In this document: piece after piece, positions 7,371 through 15,583 of the stretch
How positions within the stretch are numbered: the stretch's first letter is position 1
How the letters are laid out: each line of letters starts with the position of its first letter
Origin: Planctomycetota bacterium
GTDB lineage: Bacteria; Planctomycetota; Phycisphaerae; Sedimentisphaerales; Anaerohalosphaeraceae
DNA length: 43,266 bases
Assembly: GCA_019456225.1 (NCBI GenBank)
Contig: VRUI01000043.1
Location: 1 to 43,266 of the forward strand
Direction: 5' to 3'
Program-made: the position numbers and the translations under genes
The notes under the pieces: model-generated
Seen by the model: only the letters and a program-made list of their open reading frames with translations
The model's database searches: none
Told to the model about the DNA's origin: nothing

Positions 7371-8213
7371 TGACAACGTTACTACCGTAATTTCCGGTCT
7401 TGGGCTGCATACTATTTGGCCTAGTCTTCCGAGTCCTCTGTTTACGTATAGTTTTTTTCCGTCGACTTCGTACATTCCGGCGTGGTATTTTGGTTTTCCC
7501 AGTGCTCCGCAGGTTTTTGCAAGCGGGTGCTGTACGCCGTGTGTGTGGCCGCTCATTACCGCGTGCGAGTGATAATGTTTCAGGTGCTTTACCGATTTTG
7601 GATTGTGGACGAGCGTTATTGCCGTCTGCGAGTTGTCAACGCCCGAATATGCCTTATCTGGGTTGAAATCGTCTGCCCACAGGTCTCCCAGCCCGACGAA
7701 CCAGAGCTCTTTGCCATCGACATCGACCTGTACGGATTCGTTTCTGAGCAGCTTTACGCCCTTATCTCTCATCCCCTCGGTCAGGTGTTCCAGCAGATCG
7801 CCCCTTCTTGACCGGATGATGCTCCCTATTCCGTAATCATGGTTTCCCAGGCAGGCATATACCCCGAACCGGCTTTTAAGCTTGCCGATCAGATCAACAG
7901 CAATCTGGCGGTAATTACCGTTAAAATCGTGGGTAATATAGTCACCGGTCAGTACGACAATATCTGCATTGAGCTGGTTAACCCTCTCGAAGCATTTTTC
8001 GAGGTAGCGGGGCGAAACGGTTCGGCTGCAATGCAGGTCGCTGACGTGGATGATGCGTTTGCCGCAGAGTTCGTCGGCTAGCCCCGAAACAGGCATGGAG
8101 ACATCGACGGTCTCGATCCACTCGCGGCCGCTGTCGTGGTCGTCAACTGCCCAGGCAGTGCAAAAACCAAGCTTTCCTGCGGCTTTGCCGCCAAGAAATC
8201 GCCTTCGACTCAT
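7359..8213 (-). CDS. Exported calcineurin-like metallophosphoesterase
   Basis: A 284-residue metallophosphoesterase. The metal-binding motifs occur in order: DLH (HVSDLHCSR), GDY (VLTGDYITHD), GNHD (ACLGNHDYG) and GHTHG (VMSGHTHGVQ), all complete, so a dinuclear-metal phosphohydrolase is expected. The N-terminus SRRRFLGGKAAGKLG resembles a twin-arginine export signal, although the hydrophobic stretch after it is weak. The ATG at 8213 is preferred over the ATG at 8234 because AAAGG lies 5 nt upstream, whereas only AT-rich heptamer repeats precede the earlier codon. The closest recognisable group is the YkuE/lipid A-modifying-type membrane-associated phosphodiesterases; the substrate is unknown. 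Confidence 0.82.
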   Translation of the reverse strand: MSRRRFLGGKAAGKLGFCTAWAVDDHDSGREWIETVDVSMPVSGLADELCGKRIIHVSDLHCSRTVSPRYLEKCFERVNQLNADIVVLTGDYITHDFNGNYRQIAVDLIGKLKSRFGVYACLGNHDYGIGSIIRSRRGDLLEHLTEGMRDKGVKLLRNESVQVDVDGKELWFVGLGDLWADDFNPDKAYSGVDNSQTAITLVHNPKSVKHLKHYHSHAVMSGHTHGVQHPLAKTCGALGKPKYHAGMYEVDGKKLYVNRGLGRLGQIVCSPRPEITVVTLSSRA

Positions 8214-8233
8214 TGGAACCTTTGAATTTATCA

Positions 8234-8250
8234 TTTATTATTTATTATTA
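8234..8250. repeat. Heptamer tandem repeat TTTATTA
   Basis: Two full TTTATTA units and a partial third lie immediately upstream of the metallophosphoesterase start. The same heptamer class, read as AATAATA on the other strand, occurs at 26994-27021. Confidence 0.6.
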
Positions 8251-8495
8251 AGAATATTTATTGAAGATGCCACCCAACCGGCATATAACAGCAATACGAT
8301 TATAAGGGTAAAATGGTTCTAATCAAAGCTGTAAACGGTAAGATTAACTTTATATGCTATAAAACATCGGTTTGGCGGCGGTGATTTGATTATTTTTTTG
8401 TAAAGAAAAATGCACTGAAATTCCGATTTTTCGTATAGCTATTAGTGGGTGCTGGAAGTAGGCGCGTTTATGTGTAGGTAAATAGGAGTTCTGCT

Positions 8496-9137
8496 TTGAA
8501 GTTTACGCTCGCAAATGAGATTACTATCCTGCGGCTGATATTGATCGGGCCGTTCATTATCTGCATGCTCAATACAGGAAATGAGGTTTATGGGGATCAT
8601 TATCGCTATGCGGCGTTTGCGATCTTTCTGATAATGTGCATTAGCGACTATCTTGACGGGTATTTCGCCAGGATCAGAAACGAGGTATCGCCGCTGGGGA
8701 CGTTTCTTGACCCTCTCGCCGATAAACTTCTTATGCTTACCAGCTGTATCCTTCTTGCCAGTGAAAAGACGGCGGTGTCCGGTTTCAGGCTTCCGCCAAC
8801 GGTTATCGTGCTAATAATAGGCAAAGATCTATTGCTGCTGATGGGTTTTGTGATAGTGTACCTGAACATATACAAGGTCTATATAGTTCCGGTCCATGCC
8901 GGCAAATCCTCTACTTTTGTCCAATTGTTTATGGTTGCGGCGATTTTATTGGCTCCGGAGATATCGCAGGTACTGCCATTCTGGATTTATTTACTGCGAT
9001 TTTTGTGGTGGTCGGTTGCTGGGATGGCTATTTTGGCAACTTTTGTTTACATCCGGGCGGGAATTTGTTATATTGAGGAGTTTGAAGATGTTCGGGCACT
9101 AACCAATAAGGCAGAAAACTATGACAGAATTCAGTAG
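8496..9137 (+). CDS. pgsA: CDP-alcohol phosphatidyltransferase (PgsA-like)
   Basis: An integral membrane enzyme of 213 residues that transfers a phosphatidyl group from CDP-diacylglycerol to an alcohol, probably glycerol 3-phosphate, in phospholipid synthesis. The family signature D-G-x2-A-R-x8-G-x3-D-x3-D is complete in LDGYFARIRNEVSPLGTFLD followed by PLADK. There are about five hydrophobic segments. Translation starts at a TTG (8496) with AGGAG 7 nt upstream; no ATG is suitably placed. The last 17 bases overlap the start of ribBA, so the two are translationally coupled. PgsA is likeliest by length and layout, but other CDP-alcohol transferases cannot be excluded. Confidence 0.82.
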   Translation: MKFTLANEITILRLILIGPFIICMLNTGNEVYGDHYRYAAFAIFLIMCISDYLDGYFARIRNEVSPLGTFLDPLADKLLMLTSCILLASEKTAVSGFRLPPTVIVLIIGKDLLLLMGFVIVYLNIYKVYIVPVHAGKSSTFVQLFMVAAILLAPEISQVLPFWIYLLRFLWWSVAGMAILATFVYIRAGICYIEEFEDVRALTNKAENYDRIQ

Positions 9138-10359
9138 TATCGCTGAGGTCGTTGAGGATCTTAAGCAAGGTAAGATGATCATTCTTGTTGACGATGAGGA
9201 TCGCGAAAATGAGGGCGATCTTGTGTGCGCCGCGGAACTTGTGACCGATGAGACGATCAACTTTATGGCTACTCACGGGCGTGGTTTGATCTGTCTTGCT
9301 ATGGATGAGGATACCTGCGACCGGCTTTCGCTGCACCCCCAGACACAAAATAATACCACTCGTCTGGGCACGGCGTTTACTGTAAGTATTGACGCACGTG
9401 AAGATATCACTACAGGAATCAGTGCCGCCGACCGCGCTCATACTATTCGCGTCGCCGTCGGTGCCGCCGCAAAAGCTTCGCACCTTGCAAGGCCCGGACA
9501 TATCTTTCCGCTCAGGGCAAGAAACGGCGGGGTGCTTGTTCGCGAAGGGCAGACGGAAGGCTCGGTCGATCTTATGAACATCGCCGGCCTGCGGCCTGCC
9601 GGAGTTATCTGCGAGATAATGAACGATGACGGGACCATGTCCAGGCTGCCTCGGTTGATGGAATACTGCAAAGAGCACGATCTTAAGATCACGTCTATCG
9701 AGAAGATTATCGAGTACCGCCTTCAGCGGGAGAGTACCGTTAAACGTATCCAGGCTATCTCGCTGCCGACAGATTATGGTGAGTTCAGGATGATCGGGTA
9801 TGAAACCCCGAATTCCACCGAGCCGCATCTTGCCCTTTGCAAGGGCGGAATCGGCGAACTTGACGATGACGGCAATGTTATCGCCCACGACGAACCGGTG
9901 CTGATACGAGTGCATTCGGAATGTATGACCGGCGACCTTTTCCACTCGCAGAGATGTGAGTGCGGCTACCAGATGATCACTGCGATGAAGATGATCGAAG
10001 AAGCCGGCAAGGGGGCCTTGATATATCTTCGTCAGGAAGGCCGCGGAATTGGGCTTGCAAATAAACTGCATGCGTATAAACTGCAGGAGCAAGGGTACGA
10101 TACTATCGATGCCAATCTTGAGCTTGGGTTTATGGCTGATAAGCGTGATTATGGTGTCGGGGCCCAGATATGCAGGGACCTGGGGCTTAGCAATGTGCGG
10201 ATATTGACGAATAATCCCAAAAAGGTCAGCAGGCTCGAGGTTTACGGGATCAAAGTTGCCGAGCAGCTGCCTCTTATCGCAGAGCCAAGTGAGCATAATA
10301 TTGATTATTTACGAACGAAAAAGAAACGTTTCGGACACCTGCTTGATGATGATATGTAG
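9121..10359 (+). CDS. ribBA: Bifunctional 3,4-dihydroxy-2-butanone 4-phosphate synthase / GTP cyclohydrolase II
   Basis: A 412-residue fusion enzyme supplying both precursors of riboflavin. Residues ~1-200 form the RibB domain, with acidic VDDEDRENEGD (E29, E31) and H127 in RPGHIFPLR. Residues ~205-405 form GTP cyclohydrolase II: zinc-binding C268, C279, C281 in SECMTGDLF...RCECG, and the RQEGRGIGLANK active-site loop. One oddity: the metal-binding histidine of the E. coli RibB GGHTE motif (H153) is Gln here (Q144, EGQTEGS). Whether this weakens the RibB activity or is a tolerated subfamily variant cannot be told. The gene overlaps pgsA by 17 bp and is followed by heptamer repeats. Confidence 0.93.
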   Translation: MTEFSSIAEVVEDLKQGKMIILVDDEDRENEGDLVCAAELVTDETINFMATHGRGLICLAMDEDTCDRLSLHPQTQNNTTRLGTAFTVSIDAREDITTGISAADRAHTIRVAVGAAAKASHLARPGHIFPLRARNGGVLVREGQTEGSVDLMNIAGLRPAGVICEIMNDDGTMSRLPRLMEYCKEHDLKITSIEKIIEYRLQRESTVKRIQAISLPTDYGEFRMIGYETPNSTEPHLALCKGGIGELDDDGNVIAHDEPVLIRVHSECMTGDLFHSQRCECGYQMITAMKMIEEAGKGALIYLRQEGRGIGLANKLHAYKLQEQGYDTIDANLELGFMADKRDYGVGAQICRDLGLSNVRILTNNPKKVSRLEVYGIKVAEQLPLIAEPSEHNIDYLRTKKKRFGHLLDDDM

Positions 10360-10361
10360 CG

Positions 10362-10392
10362 GCGTACAGCGTACGGCGTGCAGCGTGCAGCG
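10362..10392. repeat. Heptamer tandem repeat GCGTACA/GCGTGCA
   Basis: Four consecutive 7 bp units (GCGTACA, GCGTACG, GCGTGCA, GCGTGCA) plus GCG directly follow the ribBA stop codon. The region is non-coding and lies upstream of the lipoprotein ribosome-binding site. Confidence 0.75.
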
Positions 10393-10431
10393 GTACATTC
10401 GAGATACTATTCAGTTCAAGGAGAAACTGTT

Positions 10432-10941
10432 TTGAGATTTATATATTTTATTTTGGCAGTTCCGGGCCTGGTGTTTTTTTCCGGTTGTCCCAATCCGGAT
10501 TCGAGGAGCGGCGGGTCGGTTGCAGGGAATGGGGTTTGTATTTATGCAGCAGACCGGGTGGATATTATCGGACTAACTTCGGTTGAGGCTAATCCTGATT
10601 CCGGTGCCGGTTCTCCGGCGGTGATATCGGCTTATGTCAGTTTGCTTGACAGGTTTGATTCGAGTATTAAGGGGCCGGGAGTTTTTCGGTTCGAATTGTA
10701 TGAATATGTACCGCGTACCGCCAATCCCATCGGTAAGCAGCTTTTTCGATGGCCGGAGATCGACCTTACTGATGCGACGGTAAACAACAGCTATTGGAAG
10801 GGTTATCTGCGGTCATATAAATTCTCGCTCGGTACGAAGATCGACCTTGCTGTGCCAAAGAGATATATTTTGCATGTTACGTGCTTTACGGCAGGGAAAC
10901 GAATTGTAGACATATTCGACCTGAATACAAGGAGCGATTGA
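10432..10941 (+). CDS. Putative lipoprotein, unknown function
   Basis: A 169-residue protein with a lipoprotein signal: a short basic start, a hydrophobic core FIYFILAVPGLVFF and lipobox FSGC at about residues 17-20, so it should be anchored to a membrane through the cysteine. Translation is assigned to the TTG at 10432 because AAGGAG lies 8 nt upstream; the frame is open back to 10378, but that part is heptamer-repeat-derived. The mature part looks beta-rich (short strands such as VISAYVSLLDRF, RYILHVTCFTAG). No family is recognised. It is just upstream of the ECF sigma gene, so an envelope-stress link is possible but speculative. Confidence 0.65.
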   Translation: MRFIYFILAVPGLVFFSGCPNPDSRSGGSVAGNGVCIYAADRVDIIGLTSVEANPDSGAGSPAVISAYVSLLDRFDSSIKGPGVFRFELYEYVPRTANPIGKQLFRWPEIDLTDATVNNSYWKGYLRSYKFSLGTKIDLAVPKRYILHVTCFTAGKRIVDIFDLNTRSD

Positions 10942-10975
10942 TCATGGCGGCTTTTTTTGAAGAAACATATTTTTC

Positions 10976-11003
10976 GGAACCTTTTTTAAATTGCAGTGTC
11001 TAA
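10976..11003 (+). promoter_or_regulatory. ECF-sigma-type promoter at the ECF sigma gene
   Basis: GGAACC (10976-10981), a 16 bp spacer and GTCTAA (10998-11003) match the common ECF promoter pattern (GGAAC, about 16 bp, GTC). It directly abuts the ATG at 11004, suggesting autoregulation and a transcription start inside the annotated frame. Confidence 0.45.
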
Positions 11004-11627
11004 ATGGGTAGTTCTGTGGAAAAACAACTTGAAAATATAGTAATTGACGATGCAGTTCTGGTTCGTCAATGTCAGGAAGGTGATTCTGCGGCCATGCAGC
11101 GGCTTATCGTTAAGTACCAGGACCGGATTTATAATGTAATTTTAAAAATTTGCTCGAATAAAGACGATGCCGCGGAACTTACGCAAGAGACGTTTGTCAA
11201 ATTTATAGAGAAGATCAATACTTTTAAAATGCAAAGCGCGTTTTATACCTGGCTTTTCAGGATAGCTGTAAATCTGAGTTTAAATTTTTGCAGGCGGCGT
11301 TTCAAAATCAAGATACATTCGATTGACGCACCGGCAGGTCCCGAAGGGGAAAATGCTCGCCAGCAGCTTAGAAGTTTTTTTGCCGATGAAAAAGAGCCTG
11401 ACCCGGCCGTCGCCGCTCAAAACCGTGAGGTTGGCCAGATAATCGTCGCCGCTCTCGGCAGGCTCGACGATAAACAAAGAACCGCCGTTGTTTTGCGGGA
11501 TATCGAAGGAATGGCCTATGCAGAGATCGCCGAATCGCTTGACGTCGAGATCGGCACGGTAAAAAGCAGGATAAGCAGAGGCCGGGAAAGTTTGCGTGAA
11601 ATATTGAAGACGGTACTGAAAGCGTAG
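11004..11627 (+). CDS. ECF-family RNA polymerase sigma factor
   Basis: A 207-residue extracytoplasmic-function sigma factor. Region 2 covers about residues 25-95 (FVKFIEKINTFK, FYTWLFRIAVNLSLNFCRRR, the -10-binding helix). Region 4 covers about 145-205 (LDDKQRTAVVLRDIEGMAYAEIA ending in IGTVKSRISRGRESL, the -35-binding helix-turn-helix). Upstream there is no Shine-Dalgarno sequence, and an ECF-like promoter ends at the base before this ATG. Translation may therefore really begin at the in-frame GTG (11016), which would shorten the protein by 4 residues. The gene after it encodes a membrane anti-sigma factor, the usual partner arrangement. The inducing signal is unknown. Confidence 0.92.
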   Translation: MGSSVEKQLENIVIDDAVLVRQCQEGDSAAMQRLIVKYQDRIYNVILKICSNKDDAAELTQETFVKFIEKINTFKMQSAFYTWLFRIAVNLSLNFCRRRFKIKIHSIDAPAGPEGENARQQLRSFFADEKEPDPAVAAQNREVGQIIVAALGRLDDKQRTAVVLRDIEGMAYAEIAESLDVEIGTVKSRISRGRESLREILKTVLKA

Positions 11628-11689
11628 AGTTAGTTGGATCATACGTTTTAAAATACGATTTTATTGTTACTGTTTGAGGCTCGAAAATT

Positions 11690-12679
11690 ATGAGCGATGA
11701 ATCCAAACAAAATATTGATGAGTTGCTAAGCGGCTATGTTGACGGTGAGCTTTCACAACGAAAGTATACCGAGCTGAAAAGACTCATGGAGCACGAACCG
11801 GAATTGGCAGAAAAGCATAACTTGCTGAAGAAGCAAAAGCAGCTCTTAAACGCCATGCCTGTTGAAGCGGCACCTGAAGGGCTCTTTGACGCGGTGATCG
11901 CTTCGCAGGAACGGAAATTCATTCTGAGCGAATACGGCGCAGCTTCGAGCGAGGCCGAGGGCGTCAAACACCTTTTATTCCGCAGGGCTCTTACGGCGGC
12001 GGTTATATTCGTATTGTTTGGCGGACTGATCGGGCTTATCGTGCATATCGTTTCGCCGGTACAGCAAGGCGGCCCTCAGGAGTATGTCAAAGGTACTGAC
12101 GATCCGGTAGTGGATTTGCTGGGGCCCCCTATGAAGTTTATTGACGATCCTGTTGTCGCCGGCACCAAAACGCCGTTCAGAGCCATGCTTGATCTAAAGA
12201 CAGAACACGCTATCGCAATGAACGGCTTTATCAAGAAGGCTATCTTCACTCACGATCTTAACGGTTTTGTCGATCCGCGTGAAATCAACGGCACCACCAG
12301 TACTATCAGGATCACCTGTGGGATTGACAGCGTTGTCGATCTCCTCGCCGATCTTCAGAGTGAGTGGGACAAGTGCAAGGTAGCGAATCTTTCGGTTTAC
12401 GATTACGTACTGAAAAGATATATAGTTATCGAAAACATCAAGTCAGAACAGCTTATGAAAGTTTTCAACGAGGATAAATTCTATGCGCGTATGCAGATGG
12501 CCAGGGACTATGCTGATTTCAATTATCTTAACCGTTATGGAAGCGGCCGGCTTGTGAAAAATGACGGCCCATCTGAAGACCCCGTAAAGCCGAAACTGAC
12601 ACATTCAGTGTTGGACAAAAAAGAACGGTTAGAAGGCGGCGAGAAAATCAGCCTGGTAATTACGGTTACTGGTTTGTGA
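11690..12679 (+). CDS. Membrane-anchored anti-sigma factor
   Basis: A 329-residue protein with an acidic, helical N-terminal domain (DELLSGYVDGELSQRKYTELKRLMEHEPEL, residues ~9-39) of the anti-sigma type, without the zinc-binding HxxxCxxC seen in some members. One transmembrane helix follows at about 100-121, then a ~205-residue extracytoplasmic domain. It presumably holds the ECF sigma factor encoded 62 bp upstream until a periplasmic signal releases it. The extracytoplasmic domain shows no recognised enzyme motif. The assignment rests on gene order, topology and the N-terminal pattern. Confidence 0.8.
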   Translation: MSDESKQNIDELLSGYVDGELSQRKYTELKRLMEHEPELAEKHNLLKKQKQLLNAMPVEAAPEGLFDAVIASQERKFILSEYGAASSEAEGVKHLLFRRALTAAVIFVLFGGLIGLIVHIVSPVQQGGPQEYVKGTDDPVVDLLGPPMKFIDDPVVAGTKTPFRAMLDLKTEHAIAMNGFIKKAIFTHDLNGFVDPREINGTTSTIRITCGIDSVVDLLADLQSEWDKCKVANLSVYDYVLKRYIVIENIKSEQLMKVFNEDKFYARMQMARDYADFNYLNRYGSGRLVKNDGPSEDPVKPKLTHSVLDKKERLEGGEKISLVITVTGL

Positions 12680-12757
12680 TCAGGGCGGAAACAAAACAAA
12701 CAAAAACCCGAAGCGCGAGCGCAGGGATAAAAGTGATTAAACAAAGGGTGATTTGAC

Positions 12758-13297
12758 ATGCTTGAGATCGAAAAAACCTGTCTTGTTATCGTCGATGTGC
12801 AGAGCAAACTCGCCGGGTTGATGTGGGACAAGCAGCGGCTTTTTGACAACATTGAAATTCTCGTCAAGAGTGCCAATATTTTAGACATTCCGATTATCTG
12901 GTGCCAGCAGTACCCCGAGGCACTTGGCGAAACTATCGAGCAGATCGCCGCCCACCTCAAAGATCTTTTGCCGTGCGATAAGAAGAGTTTCAGCTGCTGC
13001 GGCAATGTCCAATTCGCCGAAAAACTTCATGCCGTAAATCGCAGGCAGATTTTGCTCTGCGGGATAGAGGCTCATGTCTGCGTCTACCAGACAGCGATGG
13101 ATCTGCTTGACCTGGACTATGATGTTCAGGTTGTAGGCGATGCTGTTTCATCAAGGACGCAGGACAATAAAGACGCTGCCCTGAGCAGGATAAAGTGGGA
13201 AGGAGCGGCCATCACCACAACCGAGATGGCACTGTTTGAACTGCTGGGCAGTGCCGAACACGATAAATTCAGAGAGATCGCAAAGCTGGTTAAGTAA
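12758..13297 (+). CDS. Isochorismatase-family cysteine hydrolase
   Basis: A 179-residue cytoplasmic hydrolase of the isochorismatase/nicotinamidase fold. The catalytic triad is visible: D13 in VIVDVQ, a lysine in CDKKSFS (about 75-76) and the nucleophile C108 in GIEAHVCVYQTA. The cis-peptide-forming GIEAHVC segment is typical of the YcaC-like branch. Substrates in this family range from amides to isochorismate; none can be assigned. The gene lies 78 bp after the anti-sigma gene, with AAAGGGTGA before the ATG, and converges on fmdB with only 23 bp between the stop codons. Confidence 0.87.
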   Translation: MLEIEKTCLVIVDVQSKLAGLMWDKQRLFDNIEILVKSANILDIPIIWCQQYPEALGETIEQIAAHLKDLLPCDKKSFSCCGNVQFAEKLHAVNRRQILLCGIEAHVCVYQTAMDLLDLDYDVQVVGDAVSSRTQDNKDAALSRIKWEGAAITTTEMALFELLGSAEHDKFREIAKLVK

Positions 13298-13320
13298 ATT
13301 CTGGGGTGCAGCCAGATTGA

Positions 13321-13596
13321 TTATTTCTTTGGGGTTTTCTTTTTTGTATCTTTTGCCTTGTCTTCTTTTTTGGGCGCGGCCTTTGCGTCTTTTTTGCCTT
13401 GCTTGTAGTTTTCGCTTCTGTAGTCTGTCTCGTAGAATCCGCTGCCTTTGAAGATCACGCCGGCTCCTGCGCCGATGAGTCTTTTTAGCTGCATCTTGCC
13501 GCACTCGGGGCATTTTTTTGATGGGCTTGCAGACATTGACTCGAATTTTTCGAATGTATGATTGCAACTTGCGCAAAGATAATCGTAAGTCGGCAC
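13321..13596 (-). CDS. FmdB-type zinc ribbon protein
   Basis: A 91-residue small protein with an N-terminal zinc ribbon: MPTYDYLCASC and later CPECG give two CxxC pairs, followed by the LKRLIGAGAGVIFKGSGFYETDYR segment seen in FmdB/YfgA-type regulatory proteins. The C-terminus is lysine-, alanine- and aspartate-rich and probably disordered. Its molecular role is not established; proteins of this family often sit beside translation or stress genes. It follows grpE with 3 bp between the genes, so it is the last gene of a dnaJ-grpE-fmdB operon. Confidence 0.88.
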   Translation of the reverse strand: MPTYDYLCASCNHTFEKFESMSASPSKKCPECGKMQLKRLIGAGAGVIFKGSGFYETDYRSENYKQGKKDAKAAPKKEDKAKDTKKKTPKK

Positions 13597-13599
13597 TAT

Positions 13600-14259
13600 T
13601 TACCCTTCCTGTTCCTGGCTTTCTGTTTCGTTTTGTTCTGTTTCTTCCGGATGGGGTTGTTCTTCTTCCGGTAATTTGTTTACGATCACTTTGCAAGGCC
13701 GTATGACCTGTTCGCCGACTTTATAGCCGCTCTGGAATTCTTCGAGGATCTCATTTTCCGGTTTGCCCTCTTCTTCTCTTCGCATCATCGCCTCGTGCAG
13801 AGACGGGTCAAACTGCTCGCCGAGAGAGGAGATGCGTTCAACGCCATGAACCTTAAGCGCGTCGATCATGTGGTCAAAGACCAACTGAATACCTTCGATG
13901 ACAGAGTCAAGCGAGTCTGCGGTTTTGGCGCCGTTGAGTGCATGCTCGAAATTATCGATCGATGGCAGAAGCGATTTGATTATTTCTATTTTTTGATAGG
14001 CAACAGAATCTGCGATCTGTTTGGGAGCGCGTTTCTGGAAGTTGGCATAGTCGGCACTGATTCGCTGGAGCTTGGCAAACGTTTCGGCGTTTTCCTGCGA
14101 AAGTTCTTCGATCTTCTTTTCAAGATTGACAACTTCCCTGCTCTTGCCGCCGGCGTTCTTGCCGAAGAAGCCTTTCTTTGCGGCCTTTTCAGTGCTTTCA
14201 GTATTTTCAGCAGCTTCGTTATTGTCCGGCTGCTCGTTTTTTATATCTTCTGGTTTCAT
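13600..14259 (-). CDS. grpE: Nucleotide exchange factor GrpE
   Basis: GrpE releases ADP from DnaK so that the chaperone can recycle. This 219-residue protein has a disordered acidic N-terminus (EQPDNNEAAENTEST), a long coiled-coil (about 45-85), and the four-helix and beta-wing core with LLPSIDNFEHAL and the GEQFDPSLHEAMMR motif, which is diagnostic. The tail is again acidic and glutamate-rich. It lies 18 bp downstream of dnaJ. No dnaK is present in the window. Confidence 0.95.
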   Translation of the reverse strand: MKPEDIKNEQPDNNEAAENTESTEKAAKKGFFGKNAGGKSREVVNLEKKIEELSQENAETFAKLQRISADYANFQKRAPKQIADSVAYQKIEIIKSLLPSIDNFEHALNGAKTADSLDSVIEGIQLVFDHMIDALKVHGVERISSLGEQFDPSLHEAMMRREEEGKPENEILEEFQSGYKVGEQVIRPCKVIVNKLPEEEQPHPEETEQNETESQEQEG

Positions 14260-14277
14260 GATCTTTCTCGAAATATT

Positions 14278-15417
14278 CTAATCATTGCCGAAATATTTTT
14301 TCAGTTTTTCAAAAAACTTTTTTGATTCCGGCAATACGTTTTTATTTTCAGTCTCAGCGAATTCCCGCAGGAGTTTTTCCTGGTGGCTCGTCAGGTTTTT
14401 AGGTACTTCGACCATGACGCGGATAAGTTCGTCGCCCTTTCTGCTGGTTCTAAGGTCCGGCAGTCCTTCGTTTTTTATCCTGAAGACGTTTCCATGCTGA
14501 GTGCCCGGCGGTATCTTAAACTGTTTCATTCCGGTAAGGCTTGGTACGTCGATCATTGCGCCCAGTGCAGCCTGCGTGATGGATATCGGCACCGTCGAGA
14601 CGAGGTCATTGCCGTCACGCATGAGGAACGGGTGTGCTTTGATACGCACATAGCAGTACAGGTCGCCGCGCGGCCCGCCGTTGGAACCGGGTTCGCCTTC
14701 GCTGGCGACGCGTATGCCCTGGCCCTCGTGGACACCGGCCGGTATCTTGATGCTTACGGAACGTTTTTTTGGTACGTGTCCGGTGCCTCTGCATTTTTTG
14801 CAGGGGTTTGTAATGATCTTGCCTGCCCCCTGGCAGTGTCCGCATGTCGAGACCATCTGGAAGAATCCGCCGAGTCCGGCTTTTTGGACCTGTCCGCTTC
14901 CGCCGCATGCCGGGCATGTCGATGGCGCCTTGCCTTTTGCCGACCCGCTGCCGGTGCAGCTCTTGCAGAAGTCCTGCCGCGTAAACTCGATGCTTTTTTC
15001 GACGCCCTGGGATACTTCTTCCAGTGTAAGTTCTATAGTTGTTTCCAGGTCGTAACCGCGTCTTGGTGCGTTGGCAGTTTGCCGCCTGCCGCTTCTTCTG
15101 CGTCCGCCGCCGAAGAAGTCGCCGAAGATATCCCCGAAAATATCGCCGATATCCTGAACGTTCATGTGCGAGTAGTCGCGCATTCCGGAACCGCGAAGTC
15201 CCTCGTGTCCGAACTGGTCGTAACTCTTACGCTTTTCAGCGTTGCTCAGCACTTCGTATGCCTCGGCGCATTCCTTGAACTTTTCTTCCGCCGCTTTGTC
15301 GCCGGGATTTTTGTCGGGATGGTACTTCATAGCCAGCCTGCGATAGGCTCGCTTAATATCGTCGGGCGAAGCTGACTTCTTGACTCCCAGAATTTCGTAA
15401 TAGTCCCTTTTTGTCAT
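14278..15417 (-). CDS. dnaJ: Chaperone DnaJ (full-length type I)
   Basis: DnaJ delivers unfolded proteins to DnaK and stimulates its ATPase. The 379-residue chain holds the J domain with HPD in [11 protein letters not shown] (about 31-41), a short G/F-type linker ([14 protein letters not shown]), and four CxxCxGxG zinc-binding repeats ([32 protein letters not shown]), then the two beta-barrel client-binding domains. It heads dnaJ-grpE-fmdB. The upstream gap holds a perfect 18 bp palindrome (15488-15505). The Shine-Dalgarno sequence is weak. The dnaK-interacting features are all present. Confidence 0.96.
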   Translation of the reverse strand: MTKRDYYEILGVKKSASPDDIKRAYRRLAMKYHPDKNPGDKAAEEKFKECAEAYEVLSNAEKRKSYDQFGHEGLRGSGMRDYSHMNVQDIGDIFGDIFGDFFGGGRRRSGRRQTANAPRRGYDLETTIELTLEEVSQGVEKSIEFTRQDFCKSCTGSGSAKGKAPSTCPACGGSGQVQKAGLGGFFQMVSTCGHCQGAGKIITNPCKKCRGTGHVPKKRSVSIKIPAGVHEGQGIRVASEGEPGSNGGPRGDLYCYVRIKAHPFLMRDGNDLVSTVPISITQAALGAMIDVPSLTGMKQFKIPPGTQHGNVFRIKNEGLPDLRTSRKGDELIRVMVEVPKNLTSHQEKLLREFAETENKNVLPESKKFFEKLKKYFGND

Positions 15418-15487
15418 GGGGTCTGTCTCAAAAAAATAACGGTCCGAATTAATAGCGATCAGTATATTGCTGTTGAGCGGAGCGAAA

Positions 15488-15505
15488 TCCGGCAGTACTG
15501 CCGGA
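15488..15505. promoter_or_regulatory. Perfect 18 bp palindrome upstream of dnaJ
   Basis: TCCGGCAGTACTGCCGGA is its own reverse complement and lies about 70 bp before the dnaJ start. It may be an operator, or a hairpin in the dnaJ leader or the groEL read-through transcript. It does not match CIRCE (TTAGCACTC-N9-GAGTGCTAA). Confidence 0.45.
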
Positions 15506-15521
15506 CTAATCGCTAATTGCT

Positions 15522-15566
15522 AAAAAAAACATGCCAAGCCGCGAAGGATTTCAGTTTCGCAGCTTG
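15522..15566 (-). terminator. Intrinsic terminator after groEL (no-GGM copy)
   Basis: On the minus strand CAAGCTGCGAA pairs with TTCGCGGCTTG (15535-15566) over a 10 nt loop; a short gap and eight T residues (15522-15529) follow. It lies directly after the groEL stop codon and separates groES-groEL from dnaJ. Confidence 0.7.
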
Positions 15567-15583
15567 ACATTGAAGAATTAAAC

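Noticed and set aside
8260..8276. Remnant of the long palindrome (GATGCCACCCA)
   Set aside because: Only the outer 11 bases match one arm end; not enough to call a third copy.
9028..10296. 422-codon open frame on the minus strand
   Set aside because: Antisense to ribBA, a clear two-domain enzyme.
14383..15375. 330-codon open frame on the plus strand
   Set aside because: Antisense to dnaJ; the cysteine-rich look comes from the opposite-strand zinc repeats.
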